The notes under the pieces were generated by a model. The model saw only the letters and a list, made by a program, of their open reading frames with translations, was not told the origin of the DNA and did no database searches. Positions 27,717 to 38,326 of a stretch of DNA of 64,000 nt are shown piece after piece. The stretch comes from Rickettsia bellii RML369-C (lineage in GTDB: Bacteria; Pseudomonadota; Alphaproteobacteria; Rickettsiales; Rickettsiaceae), in contig NC_007940.1 in the NCBI RefSeq assembly GCF_000012385.1, positions 1,426,001-1,490,000 on the forward strand, read 5' to 3'. Both the position numbers and the translations under genes were made by a program. The stretch's first letter is position 1, and every line of letters begins with the position of its first letter.

Positions 27717-29689
27717 AAGCGGTTAAATTTAGCAATCTTATGAAATAATTTGCAAACATCTTGTAATATTAACAAACGATTTTTGGCAATTTTGGGGTCA
27801 CTATCATTAACAAGTACATTATCAAAAAAGCTAGTAATCGGAGTTAATAGAGTCTGCAATAGATTTAATGCCTTATCATAATCTTTATCAACAATTTGCA
27901 GTGAAAGCTTTTGAGTTACTTCAAATAATTCCTTTTCAGGTTGAGTATTAAATAGACTAGGCTCAACAGCACCATCAATATTTTGGCTTCCAAGTATGTT
28001 ACTTGCTCGTTTATAAGCATTTAATAATTGCTTTCCGTCTTCTTTTTCTAAAAACTCTTTCAACGCATCAAGCTTAAATTTTATATTTGCTAAATTTAAA
28101 TCAAGAACAGCATTAATTAGCGAAATATCATATTCATTTTTAAAATAAAATTTCGCTCTTTCCTCAAAAAACGATATTATTAAATCCTTATCTTTATCAG
28201 ATGAATATAATTTCAAAGAAAAATCAATTAAACTATTTAAATTCAGCTCTAATTTATTCTCAATTATTATTCTTATTATGCCTAATACCTGACGTCTTAA
28301 CGCATATGGATCACCGGAACCTGTTGGGGCTTCACCAGCTATCATTAAACCTACTAAACTATCTAATTTATCCGCAATCGCAAGCAAAGCAGCATTACCA
28401 ACCGGTACGCTATCACTCAAACCTTGCGGCTTATAATGATCTCTGATTGCTACGGCTATTTCTTCATTTAGGTTTTCATGTTTTGCATAGTAATAACCCA
28501 TAATACCTTGTAGTTCAGGGAATTCTCCAACCATTTCAGAAACAAGATCACTTTTACAAAGTTTAGCTGCCGTAATTAAATCTTTATTATCCGGATCGAT
28601 ATATTTACAAATATTAGTAATACGCTCTACTTTTTCCTTTAAACTACCAAGCTTTGTGTGAAATGTTACAGCTGCAAGCTTTTCTAAATTTGCTTCTAAA
28701 GTTTTAGATATATCTTGCTTGTAAAAATATAAAGCATCAGAAAGCCTTGCCGATAATACTTTCTCGTTACCTTGTACGACTAGCTTGCTATTGGCAAACT
28801 GCCCGTTACTAACGAAAAGGAAATATGGGGCAAAATTTTCTGATCTGTCAAATAAACAGAAATATTTCTGGTGAGTACGCATTGAAGAAATTAGCACTTC
28901 TTTGGGCAACTCTAAAAACTTTTGCGGTATTGCTCCGCATAATACTACCGGAAATTCGCTAAGCCCTGCTACTTCTTCAATTAATCTTAAATCTTCTTTT
29001 ATGGTTAAATTATGAGAATTTGCTTGCTCTAATAAACTAGTTTTAATTATTTCTTCTCGCTTCAATCTTTCTAAAATCACATAATTTTCTGTGAGTTTAG
29101 TTTTATAATCTTCAAAATCAGTTACTTCGAGTTTTTTATTATCAGTAAGACGATGCCCAAAAGTGACGTTATTAGCGGCTAAATGCCCAAATTGCAGAGG
29201 TAATATTTCGCTATCAAATATGCATAAAATATTTCGTAGCGGTCTAATCCATTTTATATTGTAATTCCCCCAAAACATAGATTTTGCCCAGCTATATTTA
29301 TTAATAGCTTCTACAATAATTTCAGGTAAAATTTCTTTTATTTGTCTTTCTTCTACTTTTTTAATGTAGAAATAATATAATTGGTTATTAATTAACTTAG
29401 TTGAAAGCTCTAATTTGCTAACATTGTGAGCTTTACAAAAGCCATTAATTGCAGCTTCCGGTGCTTCTGTACTCGGTCCTTTAATCTCTATTTCTTTTGG
29501 TAACGTTACTTTCGGCAAATGTGTAGCATACAGCGTTATCCTGCGAGGTCCTGAAAATACTTGTATTTTTGCAAATATTTCGTTCTCTTCAAAAATTTTG
29601 GTGAAAATGCTTAAATACCCCTCTTCTGCATCTTTTTGTATAAAAGCCGGTATTTCTTCGCTAAATAGCTCTAATAATAATTCACTCAC
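27713..29689 (-). CDS. glyS: Glycyl-tRNA synthetase beta subunit
   Basis: 658 residues, near the usual 680-700. The beta subunit of the alpha2beta2 enzyme binds tRNA-Gly and supports charging. [16 protein letters not shown] is the classic N-terminus; also [79 protein letters not shown], and an [12 protein letters not shown] helix in the C-terminal domain. It overlaps glyQ by eight bases, so the two subunits are translated together. Confidence 0.95.
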   Translation of the reverse strand: MSELLLELFSEEIPAFIQKDAEEGYLSIFTKIFEENEIFAKIQVFSGPRRITLYATHLPKVTLPKEIEIKGPSTEAPEAAINGFCKAHNVSKLELSTKLINNQLYYFYIKKVEERQIKEILPEIIVEAINKYSWAKSMFWGNYNIKWIRPLRNILCIFDSEILPLQFGHLAANNVTFGHRLTDNKKLEVTDFEDYKTKLTENYVILERLKREEIIKTSLLEQANSHNLTIKEDLRLIEEVAGLSEFPVVLCGAIPQKFLELPKEVLISSMRTHQKYFCLFDRSENFAPYFLFVSNGQFANSKLVVQGNEKVLSARLSDALYFYKQDISKTLEANLEKLAAVTFHTKLGSLKEKVERITNICKYIDPDNKDLITAAKLCKSDLVSEMVGEFPELQGIMGYYYAKHENLNEEIAVAIRDHYKPQGLSDSVPVGNAALLAIADKLDSLVGLMIAGEAPTGSGDPYALRRQVLGIIRIIIENKLELNLNSLIDFSLKLYSSDKDKDLIISFFEERAKFYFKNEYDISLINAVLDLNLANIKFKLDALKEFLEKEDGKQLLNAYKRASNILGSQNIDGAVEPSLFNTQPEKELFEVTQKLSLQIVDKDYDKALNLLQTLLTPITSFFDNVLVNDSDPKIAKNRLLILQDVCKLFHKIAKFNRL

Positions 29690-30551
29690 CGCTCATCTCC
29701 AACCATTTCATACAACAAATTTTAGCTAAATGACGCACTTTTAAAACATATGAAGCACGCTCGGTTACGCTAATTATTCCACGTGAATTCAATAAGTTAA
29801 AATAATGGCTTGCATTAAGACAATAATCATAAGCAGGTAACGGCAAGTTTGCTTCTACTAGCCGCTCACATTGTTCTTCACTATCTTTAAAATGCCGCAG
29901 TAACATTTCGCTATCGGCAAACTCTAGATTAAACTTTGAAAATTGCCGCTCAGCCTCAAAATCAACTTCACCATATTTTAAGGCTTTTTCACCTGTTTGA
30001 CCATTCCAATCAAGTTCTTTTACCTCATCGATGCCTTGAATATATAAAGCAAGACGCTCTAAGCCGTAAGTAATTTCACCGGCAACGAGTTTACATTCAA
30101 TACCGCCAATTTGCTGCATATAAGTGAACTGCGACACTTCCATACCGTCACACCATACTTCCCAGCCAAGCCCTGCAGCTCCTAGCGTTGGTGATTTCCA
30201 ATCATCTTCAACAAATCTAATATCATGAGCTTTTAAATCTATCCCTAAGCATTCCAAACTTTTAAGATATAGCTCCTGAATATTGTCGGGTGAGGGCTTT
30301 AAGATAACTTGAAATTGGTAATAATGCTGCATTCTATTAGGATGCATGCCATACCTGCTATCCCCAGGTCTTCTTGACGGCTGCACGTAAGCGACAGACC
30401 AAGGCTTGGACCCGAGACAACGAAGTACTGTTGCAGGGTGAAACGTACCAGCTCCAACATGGGCATCGTAAGGCTGCAAAATCGCACATCCATAATCCTG
30501 CCAATAATTCTGCAAGGTTAGTATAATTTGCTGAAATGATAGTTTTTTCAT
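29682..30551 (-). CDS. glyQ: Glycyl-tRNA synthetase alpha subunit
   Basis: 289 residues, the expected length. It is the catalytic class II core, with [80 protein letters not shown], and [15 protein letters not shown]. It forms the tetramer with GlyS. The promoter is probably in the short region upstream of 30551, after the antitoxin/vapC pair. Confidence 0.95.
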   Translation of the reverse strand: MKKLSFQQIILTLQNYWQDYGCAILQPYDAHVGAGTFHPATVLRCLGSKPWSVAYVQPSRRPGDSRYGMHPNRMQHYYQFQVILKPSPDNIQELYLKSLECLGIDLKAHDIRFVEDDWKSPTLGAAGLGWEVWCDGMEVSQFTYMQQIGGIECKLVAGEITYGLERLALYIQGIDEVKELDWNGQTGEKALKYGEVDFEAERQFSKFNLEFADSEMLLRHFKDSEEQCERLVEANLPLPAYDYCLNASHYFNLLNSRGIISVTERASYVLKVRHLAKICCMKWLEMSGE

Positions 30552-30582
30552 AAGGCGTTGTTATCGGGAAAGAAAATTTTGA

Positions 30583-30992
30583 TCAATTAAAAGGATCGAA
30601 TATTTTGATATTAAACATATTATAATGCTTGGTATTTCTAGTAACTAATATCATATTGTTTTGTTTTGCTTTGTGCAGCTATTTAAAGCATCAATCGCAT
30701 TAGTACCATCTATACTCATTAATTCACCCCATTCTTCACATATCTCTTTATCAATATTAAGAATTCTTTCATTATAATCTATGATTAGTTCTTCTAACCA
30801 TTTTTTTAATTTTAGACTTGCTACTGAATCATTTTTGGATAATTTTAGCATACCTTTTCTTATTTCACCAATAGTAATACAACTTATATGTAATTGACTA
30901 TAATGAACAACTGAAAACCATGCTACTACTTGAGGATTGGGTTTTTTCTTTTGGATTTCGGATACAACATTAGTATCTAATAAATATTTCAT
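30583..30992 (-). pseudogene. vapC: VapC-type PIN-domain toxin, frameshifted at the C-terminus
   Basis: N-terminal MKYLLDTNVVSEIQKKKPN, ISCITIGEIRKGM, and EWGELMSIDGTNAIDAL, with acidic residues of the PIN RNase site. The open frame stops at 30651 with 113 codons. The missing family C-terminus is readable in another frame, MILVTRNTKHYNMFNIKIFD, ending at the TGA at 30583-30585, so indels lie within about 30640-30680. The toxin is probably inactive. It overlaps the antitoxin gene by four bases. Confidence 0.82.
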
Positions 30993-31234
30993 AATTCAAA
31001 ATCTCTTGCCTTTCCTTGTACTCTTTCAATAACTAAATCATCTGTCTTAGGTATACTTAATAAATATTCTTTGAAATCAAGCTTTTGTTTAGTAAGTTGT
31101 TCATAGTATTTCATACTAATAACTACAACTGCTTCTTCTCCCCTTTTTGTAATACATTGAGGTGTACCTTGCATTGCTGTATCAACAATATTACTTAGCT
31201 TATTTTTTGCTTCGTGTAATTGCCATTTATTCAT
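30989..31234 (-). CDS. Phd/YefM-family antitoxin
   Basis: 81 residues. WQLHEAKNKLSNIVDTAMQG and PQCITKRGEEAVVVISMKYY form the YefM/Phd DNA-binding domain. The tail (LDFKEYLLSIPKTDDLVIER) is the toxin-binding segment usual in antitoxins paired with PIN toxins of the FitAB/VapBC kind. The gene is intact although its toxin partner immediately downstream is frameshifted. Confidence 0.85.
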   Translation of the reverse strand: MNKWQLHEAKNKLSNIVDTAMQGTPQCITKRGEEAVVVISMKYYEQLTKQKLDFKEYLLSIPKTDDLVIERVQGKARDFEL

Positions 31235-31402
31235 ATTTAAGCTCCTACATGTCTAGATTAGCTAGATTATTATAACATAGATTATTTGTTTATGTAAATA
31301 AGTTTATAGGGCTTATGTGATATCGTCATTGTGAAAGAGTGGGGCAACCCAAAACTTTTGGGTCACCAAATTGATGCTATGACAGGAAGTAAATAAAAAT
31401 TA

Positions 31403-32740
31403 TTACATAGCAGTAATGCGTTGCTCTTCTGATTCTAATAATTTTTCTAATTCTTTTCTGTTATATTTTTTCTCTTTGAGATTTACTGCATTATCAAAAA
31501 TATGTTGTACCGCTTTTTCTTCTAACGCAGGTCCTTTAAGCTGCTCAACAGCTCTAGGGTTATTTTTATAAAAATCAAACAACATATTTTCTTGACCAGG
31601 AAAGCTACGTGCTTGCTGCATAATAATTCTGCGAAGATCATCAGGCTCTACTTGTAAATTTTTATCTTTTGCATATTCTGCAAGCATTAACCCAATTCTA
31701 ACACGACGTAATGCTAATTTATCATAGTATTCTTTTACTTGTTCTGGGGATTTATCTTTGAATACAGAATCATCTTGCTCGCTTTTGTCAGTTTCAGATT
31801 TCAAGATATTTTTTTCTTGATCTAATAAAGATTCAGGCACGTCAAAATCTAACAATTTTTCTAGCTGATCAAATAAATTCATTTTCATGATAGTAGAAAT
31901 AGCTTCTTCCGACTCATTTTCTATTTTTTTGGTAAAGTGAGTGCGTAGCTCTTCAAGGCTATTGCTTTGGAATTTTTTAGCAAACTCATCATCAATAACT
32001 GTAGGTTCTGCAGTATGAACAGCTTTAACCTGGACTACAAAACGAGCATCCTTACCAGCTAAATCTTTAGCATGATAATTTTCAGGGAAAGTTACATTAA
32101 CTTCTACTTCACTACCAGCTTTAGAACCTATTAATTGCTTTTCAAAACCAGGAATAAGTGCATTACTACCAATAACTACTTTAAAATCCGTAAGTTTGCC
32201 ACCCTCAAAAGCCTCATCTTTAACATAACCAACTGCATCCATGGTAATTTGATCACCATCTTTAGCTTTTGCTTTACTTTCTTTGGTATAACTTTTCATC
32301 ATTTCCGCAAGCTTTTTGAGTTGTTCTTCAACATCATCAGGGCTTACTTCTAATTTCGGACGATTTATAGATATTTTCTTTAAATCTGGAATATCAATTT
32401 TAGGCAATAATTCCATTTTTATTGTAAATTCTAAAGGCTTATTAGGTTCGTTTTGCAAATCATCAATCTTTGGTCTGCCGATAATATTTAAATTATGCTC
32501 CTTAATAACATGATTTACTGAATCATTGATTCTTTTTTCTATTATATCATTTCTGACAGAAGCACCATATTTTTTCTCAACAATTGCAATAGGTACTTTA
32601 CCAGCTCTAAAACCTGCTATTTTGACCTTTTTTGTTAAGTCGACCAGCTCTTTTTGAATATCATTATCTATTTCACTTAAAGGAGTTGAAATTTTAATAT
32701 GAAAATCTAGCCCTTCATTTTTTAATATGGTAGTTGCCAT
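31403..32740 (-). CDS. tig: Trigger factor
   Basis: 445 residues, normal length. It is a ribosome-bound chaperone and peptidyl-prolyl isomerase. The N-terminal ribosome-binding signature is [21 protein letters not shown]. The central FKBP domain includes [12 protein letters not shown] and the block [20 protein letters not shown], then [12 protein letters not shown]. The C-terminal helical chaperone domain follows. Upstream (32741-32979) is AT-rich with no gene I can see and probably holds divergent promoters for tig and the NACHT gene. Confidence 0.95.
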   Translation of the reverse strand: MATTILKNEGLDFHIKISTPLSEIDNDIQKELVDLTKKVKIAGFRAGKVPIAIVEKKYGASVRNDIIEKRINDSVNHVIKEHNLNIIGRPKIDDLQNEPNKPLEFTIKMELLPKIDIPDLKKISINRPKLEVSPDDVEEQLKKLAEMMKSYTKESKAKAKDGDQITMDAVGYVKDEAFEGGKLTDFKVVIGSNALIPGFEKQLIGSKAGSEVEVNVTFPENYHAKDLAGKDARFVVQVKAVHTAEPTVIDDEFAKKFQSNSLEELRTHFTKKIENESEEAISTIMKMNLFDQLEKLLDFDVPESLLDQEKNILKSETDKSEQDDSVFKDKSPEQVKEYYDKLALRRVRIGLMLAEYAKDKNLQVEPDDLRRIIMQQARSFPGQENMLFDFYKNNPRAVEQLKGPALEEKAVQHIFDNAVNLKEKKYNRKELEKLLESEEQRITAM

Positions 32741-32979
32741 TTGTAATAATCCGTTATTTATAAATAATTCAGCATATTAGTTTGCTAATCAAAATAAACT
32801 ATAGAGCCAAAATATGCAATAGTTTTTGTAAACCAGACATAAGTAGGTTAAGAAATTAGAATTGCCAAACCATTACATATCAATAATTTACAAAACTTGA
32901 ATAAGTTTAAGATTTTACAATTTAAATTTGCATTTATATCTGATATAATTCTAAAGATTTTTTTAACAATTTACTAAAT

Positions 32980-34419
32980 ATGCAAGAAAAAACCAAAGCC
33001 TTTAACGTGTTAAAAACTCTATATAGTTTCCAAGATACTTTACCGAAGCTAATAGAGGATGAGCAAATTAAAGCCTTATCTTTAGACGAGTATTATATAA
33101 AATTACAGATATTACTTAGCGAAGATAATGACTCGGTCAAAGCAGCATTACATGATAAAGTTACCGGCGAAAAGAAACCGGTAGAAATAGAAAATATTTT
33201 TAAAGCTATAGATGTAGAAAATAGGATAAGAGAGCTACTTGAAAAGAATTATCAAGTTAGAGAAGAAATAATTAATGATATAATTAAGCCACTAATCGAA
33301 GAAGAAAATAAGCTGAATCTACTTTATAGAAATATACCTAATAAAAGTGAATCGGAAATAAAGTATATAGCCGAATCAATAAACAGAATACAAGCGGATG
33401 TCGGTAAAGTGCTGTTACTAGGTGGGGCAGGGATAGGCAAAACTACGTTAATGCACTATCTATCTTATAAATGGGGCAAAGATAATTTATGGAATGATAA
33501 ATTTGATTATGTCTTTAGAATTAAGTTAAAGGAATTACTAAATGAAAATTGGAGTAGAGAATACGAAGCTAAGGAGCTACGTCAAAACAAACTAGCCTGT
33601 TTCATTCATTATTGCTTGAATTTAGAAAATATAGAACCGCACGAAATAATCAATATAAGCAACAAAGATAGAGTATTATTATTGCTTGACGGTTACGATG
33701 AAGTAGCATTTTTATCCCAAGATAATCGTGATTACCGAGATATTATGGAGGCAGTATTTCAGTATAAAAACGTAATAATGAGCTCTAGACCTAATGCAAT
33801 CACAGAAAATATTAACAATAAGTTTGAACGCAAGGTAGAAAATACGGGATGGGATAGCGAAGGGATAAAGAAATATGTATATAAGAGTTTTGAATATGAT
33901 AAAGAATTTGGAACACCATTAAAAAGCTTTTTAGATACTCATAGCCAAATAAAAGAAATATGTGAAGCACCGATTAATACGGCAATAATATGTTTAATTT
34001 GGAGTGATCAAGAAATAAGGCAAAATCTTCAAACAACTAGTAATGAAAATTTTAATATCAGTCGTTTATATAGTGAAATAATAAACTGGCTTAATAATAG
34101 GCATTTAGCAAAAAACAGGCATAAATATAAGAATAAAACAGAGGCTAATAATCATTTAAAAAATATAATGAGTTTTTTAGAGCAAATAGCTTATGAATCA
34201 CTTAGCACAAGAGGAAAGTTAGTAGAAAGTAAATTAGTAGAAAGCAAAAAAAACACCCTAGATATAGACGAAGTTATAGAACAAGGATTATTAAGAAGAG
34301 AGGGACAAAATTATCAATTTATTCACTTAACCTTTCAAGAATTTTTAGCCGCCCGTCATTTAAAAAATCAATTATTAGATAATTATACTAAAAGCAAAGC
34401 AGCAAGTTTTTATAGGTGA
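32980..34419 (+). CDS. NACHT-domain protein, N-terminal segment of a frameshifted gene
   Basis: 479 residues. Residues 148-155 are a P-loop, GGAGIGKT, and 233-241 a Walker B with NACHT-style acidic extension (LLLLDGYDE), followed by IMSSRPNAI. NACHT NTPases are signalling switches in NLR immune receptors and in bacterial bNACHT anti-phage proteins. The NACHT C-terminal winged-helix-like end is present (LLRREGQNYQFIHLTFQEFL). The frame stops at 34419, but the protein continues in frame 2 (IGEHRNEPKYL then MTLKFLAGIAS), so a one-base indel near 34400-34410 splits it from the next segment. Confidence 0.85.
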   Translation: MQEKTKAFNVLKTLYSFQDTLPKLIEDEQIKALSLDEYYIKLQILLSEDNDSVKAALHDKVTGEKKPVEIENIFKAIDVENRIRELLEKNYQVREEIINDIIKPLIEEENKLNLLYRNIPNKSESEIKYIAESINRIQADVGKVLLLGGAGIGKTTLMHYLSYKWGKDNLWNDKFDYVFRIKLKELLNENWSREYEAKELRQNKLACFIHYCLNLENIEPHEIINISNKDRVLLLLDGYDEVAFLSQDNRDYRDIMEAVFQYKNVIMSSRPNAITENINNKFERKVENTGWDSEGIKKYVYKSFEYDKEFGTPLKSFLDTHSQIKEICEAPINTAIICLIWSDQEIRQNLQTTSNENFNISRLYSEIINWLNNRHLAKNRHKYKNKTEANNHLKNIMSFLEQIAYESLSTRGKLVESKLVESKKNTLDIDEVIEQGLLRREGQNYQFIHLTFQEFLAARHLKNQLLDNYTKSKAASFYR

Positions 34420-34444
34420 GCATAGAAACGAACCAAAATATCTA

Positions 34445-36052
34445 ATGACTTTAAAGTTTTTAGCCGGAATAGCAAGTAATGATGATAGTAAAGAATTAAT
34501 AGAAATATTTTGGGAATCTGCAACTTGCAATGTTAATGAGATATTAGAGTTAGACATCAAAAAGAAAATTATATTGTTAATGCACTTATTAGCTCAAAGC
34601 AAAATCAAGGGTGAATTTAATAATAGAATACCGCATTTAAAACAAATCCAAAATTTAATAGACGATATTTTATTAAGAGATATTACAATCTGGGAACAAC
34701 ATATAATAGATAGCGGATATTTATCAGAAAAGATAGTTGAAGCAGTAAATGAAAAATTACAAAATGGAAAAGCTAACTTTCAGGAATTTAAAACAGCTGT
34801 AGAAATAATAACCGCTCTAACAAATAGAAATCAATGGGGCAATAAAACTAAAGTTTATGAAAGATTAATTTGCTTATTAAAAATTAGAGATACACAATTA
34901 CAGAAGTTAGTATTACAAAAATTAGCACAAATATTAGATGAGACAATAGATAAGAAAGTAGTACATGAAAGCTCAAGAAAGATAATATTATTGTTAAATA
35001 AAGAAGTATTAAATAAATATATAAAAATAATATTAGCAAAAACAATAATTTTTATACCTGGTTTGAGTGAAGAAGTATTCAACAAAATACAAAAACTAAA
35101 AATTAAGTTCTTAAATAAAACCTTAATTATTACAGTTTTAACTGAGGTATTAATAGTAATGCCTACTCAAAAGGCAGTTAATATTTCAAAAAAGCTACTT
35201 GTAAACCCTAAATATGAACTTAGGTTTGTAGCTGCTACTGGCTTGTTTGAGATAGCAAAAGCAATGCCTACTCAAGAAGCGTTTATTATCTTGAAAGAAC
35301 TATTTGTAAATCCTGATAATACAGTCAAGCATGTAGTTGCTAGAAATTTGACTGAGATAATGGAAATGATACCAAGCTTAATACAAGAAGCATTTGGTTT
35401 TTTAAAAGAACTAATTGTAAATCCTAATACCAGATATAATCTTAAGTCTGAAGCTATCACAAACATAGCAAAAATAGTAAGAACGACACCAAGTTTGGCA
35501 TACGAAGCATTTATTTTTTTAAAAGAGATAATTCTAAGTTCTAATGGTGAGGATAATATAAGACTTGAAGCGATTAGAAACATATTAGTACCAGTAACAG
35601 CAGAACCAAGTTTAACACACGAAGCATTTATTTTTTTAAAAGAGATAATTATAAGTTCTAAAATTTATGATAATTCTAAGTCTAAAGCCATCGAAAGTAT
35701 AGTATCGATAACACGAACAATGCCAAACTTAACTCAAGAAGTTTTTATTTTCTTAAAAGAGATAATTATAAATTCTAACTATAAATATGAGGTCAAATCT
35801 AAAGCAATTGAAAGTATAGTAGAAATAGTAAGAGCGATGCCGAACTTAACTCAAGAAATATTCACTTTCTCAAAGGCAATAATTACAAATATACATCCTG
35901 ACGTTGACTATAATATTAATGCTAAAGCTATTGAAAGTTTGCTAGAAATAGTAGAAGAAGTACCAAGTTTAGCACAAGAGGCATTTATTTTCTTAAAAAT
36001 AGTAATTACAGATTCTAAAAATGATCCATATATTATGGTCTATAGCTACTAA
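34445..36052 (+). CDS. HEAT-like repeat segment of the NACHT gene
   Basis: 535 codons in a different frame from the NACHT segment; readable continuity starts near 34405, before the first ATG. About ten helical repeats of roughly 40 residues fit a pattern like EAFIFLKEIIxxSxxxxxxKSKAIESIxxIxRxMPxL, the hallmark of HEAT/ARM solenoids. Neighbouring repeats are close in DNA sequence, suggesting expansion by duplication. Near 36025-36050 the pattern breaks and resumes in the third frame at 36021-38276. On its own this segment has no start typical for a real gene. Confidence 0.75.
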   Translation: MTLKFLAGIASNDDSKELIEIFWESATCNVNEILELDIKKKIILLMHLLAQSKIKGEFNNRIPHLKQIQNLIDDILLRDITIWEQHIIDSGYLSEKIVEAVNEKLQNGKANFQEFKTAVEIITALTNRNQWGNKTKVYERLICLLKIRDTQLQKLVLQKLAQILDETIDKKVVHESSRKIILLLNKEVLNKYIKIILAKTIIFIPGLSEEVFNKIQKLKIKFLNKTLIITVLTEVLIVMPTQKAVNISKKLLVNPKYELRFVAATGLFEIAKAMPTQEAFIILKELFVNPDNTVKHVVARNLTEIMEMIPSLIQEAFGFLKELIVNPNTRYNLKSEAITNIAKIVRTTPSLAYEAFIFLKEIILSSNGEDNIRLEAIRNILVPVTAEPSLTHEAFIFLKEIIISSKIYDNSKSKAIESIVSITRTMPNLTQEVFIFLKEIIINSNYKYEVKSKAIESIVEIVRAMPNLTQEIFTFSKAIITNIHPDVDYNINAKAIESLLEIVEEVPSLAQEAFIFLKIVITDSKNDPYIMVYSY

Positions 36053-38276
36053 CAATATATCAAATATAGTAAGAGCGATGCCAAACTTAGCCGAAGAAGC
36101 AGTTACTTTCTTAAAAAGAGTAAATATGACTCCTAAAAATAATTACAATATTAAATCTGAAGCTATTAGAGGTATAGCAGTAATAGCAAAAATGAAACCT
36201 ACTCATGCAACATTTATCTTTTTAAAAACAGCAATTACAAATCCTAAAACTTACTCATATTTTAAGCCCATAATCGCTGAAAGTATAATAGGAATAGTAA
36301 AAATAATGCCAAGTTTAGCTCAGCAAGCATTCACTTTTTTAAGAGAGATAATTACAACTCTCAACACTTATAATATTGAGAATTATGCTATTAGAAGTAT
36401 AGCAAAGATAGTAGAAATAAATTCAAGCTTAGCTCTAAAAGCTTTCACTTTTTTAAAAGTGAGAGTTATAGATGATAAAGATAAAATTAATTATGCAGCT
36501 GCTATAAGCTTAATTGAGGTGGCAGAGTCAGCACTATTTGATAAATCAAGTTATAAGCCGATTAATGAACTACTAAAAATTATTGAGTGGGCTGAGGCTA
36601 AAGATTCTTATGACAATCATCTACACACAGATGCAACCTTTGTCTTAAACAAAATAACCAACCATATCACTCAAGAATATGAGAAAAGAAAAAACCCTAA
36701 AATGATAAAGTGGTTTAATGGATGCTTTAAGGAATTGCCGAATATAACTGAAACACGAGTATTTTTAAAGGAAATATGTAAAACTATATTAAAGAGTGGG
36801 GTTATAAATCAGCTAGAAAGTCAGTTTATTTTAAACTGTGTAAAAAACTACCATTTTACTTTTACAGTAGCAGTTAATAAAGATCACAAAAAAATAGCAG
36901 GCGAGATAATCTTTGAAGATAGACGCTATGAAATATTTAAAAATGATAACTTAGAGGAGTTTGCTACTATGTTACTTGCCGCAACTGATGATCCGTTAGC
37001 TGAGCAGTATAAAACGCATAAGCCGCTATTTCAAAGTAAGGGATTAGGACTTAAGATAGCGGCGAGTGATATTATGGAAGTAAATAGTATTACATACGAA
37101 AAAACAAAACTTCCTACCGAAGCATCCCTTTTATCTTATGTAAGAGACATTAAGGATAATTCCGTAATATTATTAGAAAAAAGAAATGTTTTTGGAAACC
37201 ATCTAATATATAAGTTTAATAATAATAATTTTGAGAACGTCGCAACTATTTATCCGCCTTACATTAGTAACGAAATAAGAAAACAAATATTTGAAGAGCT
37301 AGAATCTGAAAAATTAATTCCGTGCTTTATTAAGAATAAAATATTTAATTTTAATAGATGTGAGCTAGTAAACGAGAAGGGTAAGAGTTTTTTACAAAAT
37401 GTAAAGAACATAATACAAGATGAAAAAGTAGAGTTACAAACTTCTAATTTTAAACTACTGAATGCAGGTACAGATAAAAGATTAGATACACATGAAGAAA
37501 TAATAGATGATCTCGGGAAAGATTTAAAAGATGGCGGAATTACAAATAAAGCAGAAATCAATAGGGAAGTTGAAAGATTAAAAGAAGAGAATCCTAAATT
37601 ATACAATTATTGTAATGCACTTTTTTGGAATACAAAAAATATTTTAAAAGCTTGCGGTATTGCAGAAACTGAGTTTTTTAAAAATAATATTAAAAAAACT
37701 ATAGGAGAAAGAATAATATTGTTTGGAATAAAATTTTTCAATCCAGTAATTAAAGATTTACCTTTTGTTGGAGCTATAGCAGACTTTATAACTGATACAA
37801 TAGAAGATATAATTTGTGTTTGGTTAGAAAAAAGACAAGATAGAAAACTTAAGAATGAAATAATTAGTATAAATAATATTCTTCGCCATAAAATCGGAAT
37901 GCAAGATGTAGAGGATTATTTTAAGAAAATAGCTATCACTATAACCCACGCACGTAAAAACGAAATAATAAACCCTAAAGAAATATCTCAACCTAATTCC
38001 CTCGTTCAAAAGTTTCAAGCTTGTGTACAAGAAGCAGGAAATATGATTTATGATAAGACAAGAAATATTCTACTCCCCGAAATTATAGAGAGTTGCGATA
38101 AAGATAATAAAGCCGTGCAGTTAGCGTTAAAAGATTCTATTGCGTTTATTAACTATTTATATACAAACTATGACGATATATTAAATGACGATTTTGATTT
38201 ATATGAACAATGTAAAAAAATTGTCGAAAACGGCACGCTAGATGCATTATTTACTCAAACTAACAAAAAATTTTAA
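36021..38276 (+). CDS. HEAT-like repeats plus C-terminal domain of the NACHT gene
   Basis: 751 codons. Residues of about 15-175 continue the HEAT-like repeats (IVRAMPNLAEEAVTFLKRV, IVKIMPSLAQQAFTFLREI). A middle region follows, and the last 270 residues carry a helical domain (LYNYCNALFWNTKNILKACG, FFNPVIKDLPFVGAIADFIT, LALKDSIAFINYLYTNYDD) that is recognisably shared with the TPR protein at 40676-42799. The start ATG overlaps the previous frame in a repeat; this is the third piece of one gene of about 1,760 codons interrupted by two frameshifts. Confidence 0.75.
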   Translation: MIHILWSIATNNISNIVRAMPNLAEEAVTFLKRVNMTPKNNYNIKSEAIRGIAVIAKMKPTHATFIFLKTAITNPKTYSYFKPIIAESIIGIVKIMPSLAQQAFTFLREIITTLNTYNIENYAIRSIAKIVEINSSLALKAFTFLKVRVIDDKDKINYAAAISLIEVAESALFDKSSYKPINELLKIIEWAEAKDSYDNHLHTDATFVLNKITNHITQEYEKRKNPKMIKWFNGCFKELPNITETRVFLKEICKTILKSGVINQLESQFILNCVKNYHFTFTVAVNKDHKKIAGEIIFEDRRYEIFKNDNLEEFATMLLAATDDPLAEQYKTHKPLFQSKGLGLKIAASDIMEVNSITYEKTKLPTEASLLSYVRDIKDNSVILLEKRNVFGNHLIYKFNNNNFENVATIYPPYISNEIRKQIFEELESEKLIPCFIKNKIFNFNRCELVNEKGKSFLQNVKNIIQDEKVELQTSNFKLLNAGTDKRLDTHEEIIDDLGKDLKDGGITNKAEINREVERLKEENPKLYNYCNALFWNTKNILKACGIAETEFFKNNIKKTIGERIILFGIKFFNPVIKDLPFVGAIADFITDTIEDIICVWLEKRQDRKLKNEIISINNILRHKIGMQDVEDYFKKIAITITHARKNEIINPKEISQPNSLVQKFQACVQEAGNMIYDKTRNILLPEIIESCDKDNKAVQLALKDSIAFINYLYTNYDDILNDDFDLYEQCKKIVENGTLDALFTQTNKKF

Positions 38277-38326
38277 CATTAGCTAGCATTGTTACATCTA
38301 ATGGTATGCTATACTTCTCATAATAT

